Shown in pieces: positions 7,599 to 16,677 of a DNA stretch of 26,423 nt. The notes beneath the pieces were generated by a model. It worked only from the letters and a program-made list of their open reading frames with translations. It was not told the DNA's origin and did no database searches. Source of the stretch: an uncultured Ruminococcus sp. (GTDB lineage Bacteria > Bacillota > Clostridia > Oscillospirales > Ruminococcaceae); contig UQYK01000022.1 in NCBI GenBank assembly GCA_900545285.1, forward strand, positions 1-26,423. Reading direction: 5' to 3'. The translations under genes were made by a program, and so were the position numbers. Position 1 is the stretch's first letter. Each line of letters opens with the position of its first letter.

Positions 7599-7808
7599 TC
7601 ACTCTTCCTCTATAAACTCAGTCGGCTGACAGCAAGCCATGTTTCCCTTCGAGCAATCCATGCTGCGATAGGTTTTCACATTCAAGCCCTCGCCCATGAG
7701 ATCATCTTCAGAAATGGTCAGATGACCGCTGCCATCCTCCATGAGTTTTTCAATCATGTCCACCAGTTCGTCCGACTTGTCCTGTTCCTTGACTTCATGT
7801 TCTGCCAT
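7599..7808 (-). CDS. Unknown 69-aa acidic protein between the two PFL pieces
   Basis: Encoded in the same operon, 36 nt after the PFL core and 56 nt before the radical-domain gene, with GAGGAGG about 10 nt upstream. It is acidic and has three Cys near the C-terminus (Cys52, Cys59, Cys60, in MDCSKGNMACCQP). I do not recognise the family. The segment ELVDMIEKLMEDGSGHLTI (residues 14-32) resembles by eye the start of the glycyl radical domain next door, NLVGLLDGYAEKGGHHLNV, sharing Leu-Val, the Glu-x-Gly and the His-Leu positions. It could be a diverged relative of that domain or a binding mimic that docks on the PFL core; chance is not excluded. A role in assembly, storage or protection of the split enzyme is inference from position. 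Confidence 0.8.
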   Translation of the reverse strand: MAEHEVKEQDKSDELVDMIEKLMEDGSGHLTISEDDLMGEGLNVKTYRSMDCSKGNMACCQPTEFIEEE

Positions 7809-7844
7809 GACCCTGCGCCTCCTCTCGAAATGTCTGATTCAGAC

Positions 7845-9932
<2,088 letters not shown>

Positions 9933-9942
9933 TTTTAATATC

Positions 9943-10068
9943 TCCCCTTTGCTGGAAAATCCAGCAGAATTTTGATTGGATTTTTCAAAACAGAAATCCT
10001 TAGAAGTCAGAAAAAACGGATGCTGTATCCGTCTCTTTTTCCCTTCTGCTGTCGGTCTGTTTTGATCT
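9943..10068 (-). promoter_or_regulatory. Structured pflB leader with terminator-like hairpin
   Basis: The predicted 136-nt leader holds, in order: TCAAAACAGA near its 5' end (10065-10056); an attenuator-like hairpin ACGGAT-ACAGC-ATCCGT followed by a run of T (10032-10011); TCTGTTTTGA (9994-9985), a perfect 10-nt complement of the first segment; and GCTGGA/TCCAGC (9965-9951) ending one base from the ribosome site. A further pair, AAGTCAGA/TCTGACTT (10073-10066 and 10011-10004), straddles the predicted transcription start. The arrangement suggests conditional termination or translation control; no known riboswitch class was recognised. Confidence 0.55.
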
Positions 10069-10074
10069 GACTTA

Positions 10075-10103
10075 ATAATAACACATCTCAACTAGTATGT
10101 CAA
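10075..10103 (-). promoter_or_regulatory. pflB operon promoter
   Basis: Consensus -35 TTGACA (10103-10098), a 17-nt spacer and TATTAT (10080-10075). The predicted start is near 10068, which leaves a long 5' leader. The stretch from 10104 to 10285, between this promoter and the divergent one, is AT-rich and shows nothing else I can name. Confidence 0.85.
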
Positions 10104-10285
10104 TAGCTTTCCTTGAATTTTACAAAGATTTTTTTCAGATAACCTTATTTTTCGATACTGATTTCTACTTTTTATTTTCTTTTTCAGAAAAAACAAAAGC
10201 AAAACCGTTTTTTTCATTTCTTTTTCGAAAGAATCCGCCAGACAGCCCGGCTTTACCGCATGTCACGGAAATCCGCTTCGGTTTC

Positions 10286-10315
10286 TTGACAAAAAAATCA
10301 CGTTTGTGCTATACT
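10286..10315 (+). promoter_or_regulatory. Promoter of the S66 peptidase-like gene
   Basis: TTGACA (10286-10291), an 18-nt spacer and TATACT (10310-10315), about 68 nt upstream of the start codon. Confidence 0.8.
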
Positions 10316-10382
10316 GGATGTTATCCATCTGGATTGCTTTCCTGTAAGGACAGCAATCCCCGTTTTTCAGGAGGGAAAAGCA

Positions 10383-11231
10383 ATGCATCCGAAAATCTGT
10401 ATCCTGGGTTGTTCTGACGGAACGCCGCCCCAGAGTCATGCCGTTTCACAGCTAAAGCAAACCCTGGCAGACGTGCTTCACCTTTCCGCGCAGATCGATG
10501 CCACGCTATATGAAACCGATACCGGAAGAACACAGCCGCCCAGAATCCGGGCGGAAGCGCTGACTGCGGCGTGTCTGGATCCGGAGGTACGGGCCATTTT
10601 TGATGTGTCCGGCGGCGATGCTGCCAATGCGGTTTTGCCGTATCTGGATTTTTCCCTGCTGCGCCGACATCCAAAGCCTTTTTTCGGTTATAGTGACCTC
10701 TCCGTTCTGCTGAATCCGCTGCACCAGCTGGCCGAATTTCCCGTGTGGTATTTTCAGCCGCGGTTTCTTTCGGAGAGTCTCCCGGCGCGGCAAAGCTTTT
10801 CTGTGGCCTTTCTGGAGGCACAACCCCCACAGTTCCCTTATACCTTTTTACAGGGAAATTCCATGGAAGGGGCACTGGCCGGCGGCAATATCCGCTGCAC
10901 CTTAAAACTAATCGGAACGCCCTGGCAACCGGATTTCGCCGGGCGCATTCTCTTTCTGGAGAGCTGTTCCGGCGGATACAAGCGCATAGAGACTATGCTG
11001 CGCCAATATCAACAGATCGGCGCATTTCAGCAGTGCCGCGGCATTTTGCTGGGAAACTTCACCGAAATTTCCCGGCAGGGGCTGCTCCCAGCACTTTATG
11101 AAATGGTCTGTGAAATCGTTTCTGACCCTTCCCTTCCCATCGTCTGCACAACAGCTGTGGGACACCAGACAGATTCTATCTGCCTGCCGTATCATCAAGT
11201 TCTCCGCTTTCGAAGAGAAAAGGCACAGTAA
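10383..11231 (+). CDS. S66 (LD-carboxypeptidase/MccF) family protein lacking the usual nucleophilic Ser
   Basis: A 282-aa homologue of the S66 serine peptidases, which trim the L,D bond of muropeptides (LdcA) or cleave microcin C (MccF). Family landmarks are the N-terminal strand, a GGxxxN-x3-LPYLD motif followed by PKPFFGYSDLSVLL, the catalytic Glu region RILFLES (Glu193) and the His region AVGHQTD...LP (His261). At the nucleophile elbow, where the family has Ser just before Asn (GGYGSN-type), this protein reads GGDAAN, placing Ala81 at the Ser position while Glu and His persist. It may be a pseudo-peptidase that binds peptidoglycan fragments, or use a different residue. The ATG at 10383 follows AGGAGG at suitable distance. 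No partner gene is evident. Confidence 0.8.
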   Translation: MHPKICILGCSDGTPPQSHAVSQLKQTLADVLHLSAQIDATLYETDTGRTQPPRIRAEALTAACLDPEVRAIFDVSGGDAANAVLPYLDFSLLRRHPKPFFGYSDLSVLLNPLHQLAEFPVWYFQPRFLSESLPARQSFSVAFLEAQPPQFPYTFLQGNSMEGALAGGNIRCTLKLIGTPWQPDFAGRILFLESCSGGYKRIETMLRQYQQIGAFQQCRGILLGNFTEISRQGLLPALYEMVCEIVSDPSLPIVCTTAVGHQTDSICLPYHQVLRFRREKAQ

Positions 11232-11527
11232 AGCCTTCCACTTCTGCGTCCATTTTCTGACACCTGTCAATTCAACAACAAAATGCCAATATTCAAATAG
11301 GCGGCCGCCTTCCGGATTCTGCCAATCCGCAGCTTCTGCCAGATAAACCGAAAAGCCCATGACTGCATAGAGCAATCCCCACATCACGGAAAATACCCAT
11401 CCCGGCGGCGAAAACAGCGATTTTTCCAGAATGCTTCCTATTCCCGGCCAGAAGACCAGACACTGCTCCCACCAGTTCCGCAGAAAAAAATAAACAGAAA
11501 CAGTTCTGTCAAGTGCTTCTTTTTCAT
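11231..11527 (-). pseudogene. Degraded TspO/MBR family gene
   Basis: From a good start (ATG at 11527) the minus strand reads MKKKHLTELFLFIFF, then shifts frame to a segment like AELVGAVSGLLAG and shifts again to LFSPPGWVFSVMWGLLYAVMGFSVYLAE, followed by a short FEYWHFVVEL stretch. In order these match the first third of TspO/MBR tryptophan-rich membrane proteins: helix 1, then SPPGWVF-x-VW-x2-LY-x2-MG in helix 2. No single frame joins them, and the remaining three helices are absent because the sequence runs into the 3' end of the opposite-strand peptidase gene. Two frameshifts plus truncation indicate a decayed gene. The region has no other coding content. Confidence 0.7.
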
Positions 11528-11605
11528 AGGATTCCACTCCTGTCTGTACATACGGTTTTGCCGAATGCTGCAAAGGTATTGTATGCAGAATCCAGGGGAA
11601 TCCTA

Positions 11606-11664
11606 CGCAAAAACCTGCTGCATCCCACGCTTTTGCTTTTGCGCAACGGATACAGCAGGTTTTT
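11606..11664. terminator. Intrinsic terminator after the caspase-like gene
   Basis: AAAACCTGCTG and CAGCAGGTTTT arms, extended inward by ATCC/GGAT with one mismatch, enclose a loop of about 24 nt. T tracts lie on both sides. It sits immediately past the stop codon of the minus-strand gene at 11682. Confidence 0.85.
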
Positions 11665-11681
11665 CAATTGTATTCAATGTT

Positions 11682-13919
11682 TTAAGACAATGCAATTACG
11701 CCCCATTTTCCGTCTTGCTTTGCCCATGCCATGCCTTCATACACCGGGCTGATTTCTTCCAGCGTTCCGAACGGAATCACGCATTCTCCCGTAGTCCGAT
11801 ATAATCCGTACTGTCCGTTCTGGCAAAGAACAACATAGCCGTCTGACGCATCAAATGCACGGTAATCTGTATAGTGTACACCGTTGTCGACAATATAGTC
11901 TGTGCGGTTGGATTCCCAGGCATCATCATATTCGAAGGGGAACACCTCTTCTCCGTTCTCGTTGAGATATCCCCATTTTCCGTTTTTCTTAACCGGGATA
12001 ATGCCATCCACCATGCAGCCCGCATCTTCGTACACATCACTTGTCATGCGTTTTCCATTATTAATCAGTACATACTGTGCATATCTGGAGGTAACAAACC
12101 GGTAATCGCCTTGCATTTCCCACTCTCCCAGATATGCTTTGACACAAGTATGCAAATCCAATTCATCAGGGTAGCCAGATTCTACTGTATATAACTTTTC
12201 ATCCTGATCTACCCAGATCGCGACAGGATAGCCGTTGGTAACCTCCTGATATTCTTCTGCACTCACCGGAGAAGAAAGTGTTCCATCCGGCAAAAGTTCC
12301 TGGCACAAATAGTTTTCGTCTTGCAGAATACACTTTCGTTCCCATCCGATCCGAATCTCAGAATAGACTGCATCTGTCACCAAACTGCCGTCATAATCAA
12401 TTAGTCCGAACTTTCCGTTTTCGCCATAGCAGCAATAAGGACTATACCAATTTGTATCATATTGATAGTATTCCGCATCATAAACACGGGAAACCGGGTG
12501 CCCTTGTTTAACTACTCCCACAAAATCCGCATCTATGGACGGCTCCAGATGCCAGGTATAGGCTTCTTTCTGCACTTGCGTCAAAGTCACCAGTATCTCA
12601 TCTTTTCCGCAGTAGATCTCGGTAGATGCATTTTCCTCCGCCGGTTTAACACTCGTCCAGCTGGTCTGTACGGTAGCATAGGTAATGTCATCCACGCCCC
12701 AGACAGATTTTGCAAAGTCCAGAGCAGTTCCTACAGTATCTCCCTGAAGCAACCGATACACAAACGCGTCCAGCATATCCGCATCATAAGCTGTATAGAC
12801 GGTGTTGGTATGTCCCAATACCGCCGCTGCCCCGGCATCTGCAAACGCTTTTACCAGCTTGTCATTCTGATAGCCATGACAAGAACCAATCCAGACAATG
12901 CTGCCGCTGAGTTCCTGATTGGCATAATGCTTCGGGAAAAAGGATGGTGCAATCCAATAATAGGTATTTCCGGAATTGTCACCGTACACTGTGACTACCG
13001 AAATGCTGTGATCCTGCAAATCATCCTGATACGCCTGATAATTTTGGCTATTGCAGACTTCCTTGGTGCAGACCATGGGCGTATCTTTCTGGAAACTGCC
13101 GTGTTCCTCCAGAATGATCACATCATTTCCCGGCAACTCTGTCTGAAAATCCTCCACTGTGCAGAACTCATCGATGGATGTATCCAGGTGCTCTTCTGTC
13201 CAAACAGACTGATACTGCTGATAGTTGCCCTGCAAGAACGAGTTTGCCACGCCCTGCTGATCCAGTCCATACAGGAACAGCGCATGCAGATTCTCTTCCT
13301 CATACGGATAATCTGTAGTGCTCCAGGAAATTTTATTGTTCCGGTTGGTGACCTTTCCCGCAGAATCCGTAGTTGCATACTCATTCTTGCTTCCAGAAAC
13401 ATCGTCCGAAAATTCGTCCAGCATCACGCCGCCCTGTGTGCCGTCTGCATAGACAAACCAGTACATATTGGACGTTTCATCGTAGGAAATGCTGTCTTTT
13501 TCCAGCACTTCCTGTTCTTCCAGACTGGACAGCATTTCTTCCGCCTGCTGCTTCTTTGTTTCCGCATCAGCGCTCTGGAATTCTTTGGACGCAATCCATT
13601 CCTGTAAATCCGTGTTTACCGATTCCACCTGGCTGAACTGCGCCGAGTTGTCTTCAGACTTCTCATCCGTTTTCTTGGAATTAGTACCGTGACTGCCGGA
13701 ATTGTTCCAGACATACCAGCCGCCTGCACCGGCAGCGAGCACCAAAAGCAGTGCCAAAATCAGAAAGATCACCCAAATATGGGATTTTTTCTGCTTGGGC
13801 GGAGTCGGCGGCGGTACCGGATTTTTCCTGTTCCCATTGTGATTTCCGGTGGGACTGCCGCATTTCGGACAGAACTGTGCTGTATCGCGCAGATTTGCCC
13901 CACATCTTTTACAAAACAT
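11682..13919 (-). CDS. Zinc-ribbon, membrane-anchored caspase-like protein with WG repeats
   Basis: A 745-aa protein of unusual architecture. Residues 1-22 are a double-CxxC zinc ribbon (Cys3, Cys6, Cys17, Cys20); a Pro-rich linker and one membrane helix (about 48-70) follow. An extracytoplasmic region (about 100-260) precedes a segment like clan CD peptidases of the caspase/CHAT type: strand-His at VIILEEHG (His273) and strand-Cys at IVWIGSCHG (Cys347), followed by FADAGAAAVLGHTNTVY and a conserved-looking helix LLQGDTVGTALDFAK, in the order expected for a His/Cys dyad. The C-terminal half (about 490-745) holds at least three WG-type repeats (GKFGLIDYDG, GKWGYLNENGEEVFPFEY, GQYGLY, GKWGVIAL). 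The start at 13919 follows GAGGG; an earlier in-frame ATG adds a non-conserved leader. Proteolytic activity and target are not established. It is downstream of gapA but separated by a terminator. Confidence 0.75.
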   Translation of the reverse strand: MFCKRCGANLRDTAQFCPKCGSPTGNHNGNRKNPVPPPTPPKQKKSHIWVIFLILALLLVLAAGAGGWYVWNNSGSHGTNSKKTDEKSEDNSAQFSQVESVNTDLQEWIASKEFQSADAETKKQQAEEMLSSLEEQEVLEKDSISYDETSNMYWFVYADGTQGGVMLDEFSDDVSGSKNEYATTDSAGKVTNRNNKISWSTTDYPYEEENLHALFLYGLDQQGVANSFLQGNYQQYQSVWTEEHLDTSIDEFCTVEDFQTELPGNDVIILEEHGSFQKDTPMVCTKEVCNSQNYQAYQDDLQDHSISVVTVYGDNSGNTYYWIAPSFFPKHYANQELSGSIVWIGSCHGYQNDKLVKAFADAGAAAVLGHTNTVYTAYDADMLDAFVYRLLQGDTVGTALDFAKSVWGVDDITYATVQTSWTSVKPAEENASTEIYCGKDEILVTLTQVQKEAYTWHLEPSIDADFVGVVKQGHPVSRVYDAEYYQYDTNWYSPYCCYGENGKFGLIDYDGSLVTDAVYSEIRIGWERKCILQDENYLCQELLPDGTLSSPVSAEEYQEVTNGYPVAIWVDQDEKLYTVESGYPDELDLHTCVKAYLGEWEMQGDYRFVTSRYAQYVLINNGKRMTSDVYEDAGCMVDGIIPVKKNGKWGYLNENGEEVFPFEYDDAWESNRTDYIVDNGVHYTDYRAFDASDGYVVLCQNGQYGLYRTTGECVIPFGTLEEISPVYEGMAWAKQDGKWGVIALS

Positions 13920-13950
13920 CCTTTTTCCCTCGTTTCCTATACAATACCAC

Positions 13951-13984
13951 AAAAGCGGCATGACGAAGCCGCCATGCCGCTTTT
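13951..13984. terminator. Terminator after gapA
   Basis: Stem AAAAGCGGCAT/ATGCCGCTTTT (11 bp) with a loop of about 12 nt. The T tract is stronger on the plus side but TTTTG is present on the minus side, downstream of gapA. Confidence 0.75.
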
Positions 13985-14024
13985 TCTTTTTTGAACTGTT
14001 TCGTTCTCGAAAACAGGCGTTTCC

Positions 14025-15062
14025 TTATGCCAGTTCAGCGAAGAACTTGATGGTGCGAACCATCTGGCTGGTGTAGCTGTTTTCGTTGTCATACCAAGAA
14101 ACAACCTGTACTTCATACAGATCATCAGCAATCTTGGAAACCATAGTCTGAGTTGCATCGAACAGAGAACCATAACGCATACCGATAACGTCAGAAGAAA
14201 CGATCGGCTCTTCGTTGTAGCCAAAAGACTCTGTAGCAGCAGCCTTCATAGCAGCATTGATGCCGTCAACAGTTACGTCTGTGCCCTTAACAACAGCAGT
14301 CAGGATTGTAGTGGAACCAGTCGGAACCGGTACACGCTGTGCAGAACCGATCAGCTTGCCGTTCAGTTCCGGAATAACCAGACCAATTGCCTTAGCAGCA
14401 CCGGTGGAGTTCGGAACGATGTTAGCAGCGCCAGCTCTTGCTCTTCTCAGATCGCCCTTTCTGTGCGGACCATCCAGAATCATCTGGTCACCAGTGTAAG
14501 CGTGAATGGTGCTCATGATACCGCTCTGGATCGGAGCATAGTCATTCAGAGCCTTTGCCATCGGAGCCAGGCAGTTTGTGGTGCAGGATGCTGCAGAGAT
14601 GATCTTGTCATCAGCAGTCAGAGTGTTGTGGTTTACATTGTAAACGATAGTCGGCAGATCATTGCCGGCCGGAGCAGAAATAACAACCTTCTTTGCACCA
14701 GCATCGATGTGAGCCTGTGCCTTTGCCTTTGAAGTATAGAAGCCTGTGCACTCCAGAACAACGTCAACACCGATCTCGCCCCACGGCAGCTCAGCTGCGT
14801 TAGCCTTTGCATAGATCTTCAGGGTCTTGCCGTCAACTGTGATGGTACCAGCTTCGTCATCAGCAGTAACAGTGTGCTTGTTCTCGCCGATCTTGCCTGC
14901 ATAACCGCCCTGTGCAGTATCATACTTCAGCAGGTGAGCCAGCATGGAAGGCTTGGTCAGGTCGTTGATTGCAACTACCTCATAACCCTCTGCGCCGAAC
15001 ATCTGACGGAATGCAAGACGACCGATACGGCCGAAACCATTAATAGCAACTTTAACTGACAT
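14025..15062 (-). CDS. gapA: Glyceraldehyde-3-phosphate dehydrogenase, NAD-type
   Basis: A 345-aa phosphorylating GAPDH of glycolysis. The Rossmann start is VKVAINGFGRIGRLAFRQ; Asp34 at the end of strand 2 favours NAD over NADP. The catalytic motif SAASCTTNCLAP gives Cys160, and His187 lies in STIHAYTGDQ. HRKGDLRRARAGAANIVPNSTGAAKA and SWYDNENSYTSQMV complete the family signature. Length and motifs are normal throughout. A textbook TAGGAGGTAATT ribosome site precedes the ATG. Codon use looks strongly biased (repeated use of GCA, AAC, GTT and ATC), as expected for a highly expressed gene. No other glycolytic gene is adjacent. Confidence 0.98.
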   Translation of the reverse strand: MSVKVAINGFGRIGRLAFRQMFGAEGYEVVAINDLTKPSMLAHLLKYDTAQGGYAGKIGENKHTVTADDEAGTITVDGKTLKIYAKANAAELPWGEIGVDVVLECTGFYTSKAKAQAHIDAGAKKVVISAPAGNDLPTIVYNVNHNTLTADDKIISAASCTTNCLAPMAKALNDYAPIQSGIMSTIHAYTGDQMILDGPHRKGDLRRARAGAANIVPNSTGAAKAIGLVIPELNGKLIGSAQRVPVPTGSTTILTAVVKGTDVTVDGINAAMKAAATESFGYNEEPIVSSDVIGMRYGSLFDATQTMVSKIADDLYEVQVVSWYDNENSYTSQMVRTIKFFAELA

Positions 15063-15093
15063 TTGGAATTACCTCCTAATTTTTTATACTCTT

Positions 15094-15122
15094 ATTTTAC
15101 ACCATTCTTCGGAAAAATTCAA
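15094..15122 (-). promoter_or_regulatory. gapA promoter
   Basis: TTGAAT (15122-15117), a 17-nt spacer and TAAAAT (15099-15094), giving a short leader of about 25 nt before the start codon. Confidence 0.75.
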
Positions 15123-15255
15123 GCACTTTCTGAAAAAAACCTAGTGCCGGGGGGTCAAGTTCTCTATTTCTCTATGTTTTATGTGAAAGCAAGCCCTGCG
15201 TTTTGTGCAAAATACACAAAATCTATTTTTTGCAAAAAAAGCAGTCTGTTTTGTA

Positions 15256-15284
15256 TTTTCAAATTCTGAAATTTGTAGTATAAT
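15256..15284 (+). promoter_or_regulatory. Promoter of the kinase-like gene
   Basis: TATAAT (15279-15284) is a perfect -10; TTTTCA (15256-15261) at 17 nt is a weaker -35. The predicted start is near 15291. Confidence 0.6.
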
Positions 15285-15304
15285 ATTGTTATCCATTTCT
15301 TTTT

Positions 15305-15400
15305 AAAACGGCAGAATAGACAAAGAGAGAGATACAGCAGCGTGCCTGCTGCGTCTGCCGCCAGACAAATGCAGCAGTATCCGTTCACAAGACTGCTGGC
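15305..15400 (+). promoter_or_regulatory. Structured 5' leader of the kinase-like gene
   Basis: The leader, about 185 nt, contains nested inverted repeats. CGGCAGA (15309-15315) pairs with TCTGCCG (15354-15360) and encloses CAGCAG/CTGCTG (15335-15340, 15346-15351). A second hairpin pairs CAGCAGT (15372-15378) with ACTGCTG (15392-15398). Purine-rich unpaired sequence lies in the first internal loop. I do not recognise a known riboswitch, and no terminator follows, so any control would be at translation. Confidence 0.5.
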
Positions 15401-15474
15401 CTTCAGCATTCGCAGATGCGATTTTGCAGCTGTCGCGAAAAAGAAACTGTTATTTTAAAGGAGGTCAACAAAAG

Positions 15475-16584
15475 ATGCAGTCCACACAATGGAATTGGAT
15501 CAAAAACTGGTATCAGCACACGGCCGACTACATTTATCTTTTCTCAGAAACATGGACGTTTCTCTGGAAGAACCGCAGCTGCCCCATGTTTTCAAAGCCG
15601 CCTGTTCCTGCCAATCTGTTCGGATGCACACCAACGGAGCTTGCACAGCAGCCTGCACGCAGTGCAACGATGCTCTATGCCGGAAAGCTCTATGGCATAG
15701 GGCTGGACGCCCACCAATATCAAGAGAATTCGGCTGCGCCGGACACCACGTTTTATGTACTGCGCATTGGCCATGTTCCCTATACAGATGCACAATGGCA
15801 AAATCCGGCGTGGTGCCAGAATATTGAAAACCGGATCGCTGCAGTTCGCGGCCAGATCTTCGGCATTTCCAATGCAGCTGCGGCGCTCTATGATGTGATC
15901 GAAGAATACAGCGATGATTTCCCGGAAATGCTGCAAAAGGAACAGATGGAGCAGCTGAACATTATCAAAGGCAACTGCTGCAAGCTTATGCGGCCTTCTC
16001 TCTGCTGCCAGGAAATCTCAAAATATTACCAAAAAGCTGACGTTTCTCCGGAAACTATTTTTTTGGATCGTGAAATGTCGAATTTTGTCGAATCGTGTCG
16101 AAACGTACTTGGAAGGACGGTTCGGCTCCGTTTCAGCAGCGAACCGTATCTCAGCATTTCCGTCAATCGAAATCGCTTTCTCTGCGCCATGCTCTACATC
16201 GTCTCCGACCTGTGCCGCCAGTTTCCGGGGCACAGCGATCTCAATATGACAGCATCCGCACAGGGCGAAGAAGTGCTCCTCACCCTACTGTGCGAAGCAG
16301 AGGGAACCAACGATATTCCCAAACGGCACAGCGCCGAACCGGCACTGTATGCGCCGCAGCTGCTCACACCGGAGGAACAGGTAATCCGGCTGTTTTGTCA
16401 GACCTATCACATCACACGCTTCACCGCGGTATCGGAAAACAAGAGCACCTGTACCCTGCGCTTTCCGCCCTGTCCTACCTCCGGGCCACTGCATCTGCAC
16501 AGCCCCATACAAAAGCTGCAAGATGATGCATTCTCTCTGTACCAGCTGATTCTCTCCGATATTTCTTCCTACCGATTTTATTAG
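15475..16584 (+). CDS. Degenerate histidine-kinase-like protein, function unknown
   Basis: A 369-aa soluble protein. The N-terminal part (about 30-125) may be a divergent sensor region. Residues about 125-187 look like a dimerisation helical pair (IFGISNAAAALYDVIEE, QLNIIKGNCCKLMRPSL) and residues about 195-330 resemble the layout of a GHKL ATPase: FLDREMSNFVESC, then SISVNRNRFLCAMLYIVSDLCRQFPG at the usual N-box place, ending in STCTLRFPP. The canonical phospho-acceptor His, the N-box Asn residues and the Gly-rich lid are not evident, so catalytic activity is doubtful. The start at 15475 follows AAAGGAGG at about 10 nt. The assignment is weak; a kinase-fold pseudo-enzyme or scaffold is the best guess. 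It is monocistronic with a structured leader and a strong terminator. Confidence 0.55.
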   Translation: MQSTQWNWIKNWYQHTADYIYLFSETWTFLWKNRSCPMFSKPPVPANLFGCTPTELAQQPARSATMLYAGKLYGIGLDAHQYQENSAAPDTTFYVLRIGHVPYTDAQWQNPAWCQNIENRIAAVRGQIFGISNAAAALYDVIEEYSDDFPEMLQKEQMEQLNIIKGNCCKLMRPSLCCQEISKYYQKADVSPETIFLDREMSNFVESCRNVLGRTVRLRFSSEPYLSISVNRNRFLCAMLYIVSDLCRQFPGHSDLNMTASAQGEEVLLTLLCEAEGTNDIPKRHSAEPALYAPQLLTPEEQVIRLFCQTYHITRFTAVSENKSTCTLRFPPCPTSGPLHLHSPIQKLQDDAFSLYQLILSDISSYRFY

Positions 16585-16602
16585 AACCTGCCCAGAAGCA
16601 AC

Positions 16603-16651
16603 AAAAAGGCACCGTACCCACGGCATTTATGCCTGGTACGGTGCCTTTTTT
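16603..16651. terminator. Strong bidirectional terminator
   Basis: A 16-bp stem AAAAAGGCACCGTACC/GGTACGGTGCCTTTTT with an inner GGCA/TGCC hairpin serves the converging kinase-like and YfhO genes. Confidence 0.93.
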
Positions 16652-16677
16652 CATCTTGCTTTCATCGAAGCAGATGC

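Noticed and set aside
10908..11573. A 221-codon minus-strand ORF considered as an intact TspO gene
   Set aside because: Its first part and its last two thirds are not TspO-like, and most of the frame is antisense to the S66 gene; only a central stretch matches, with neighbouring matches in other frames.
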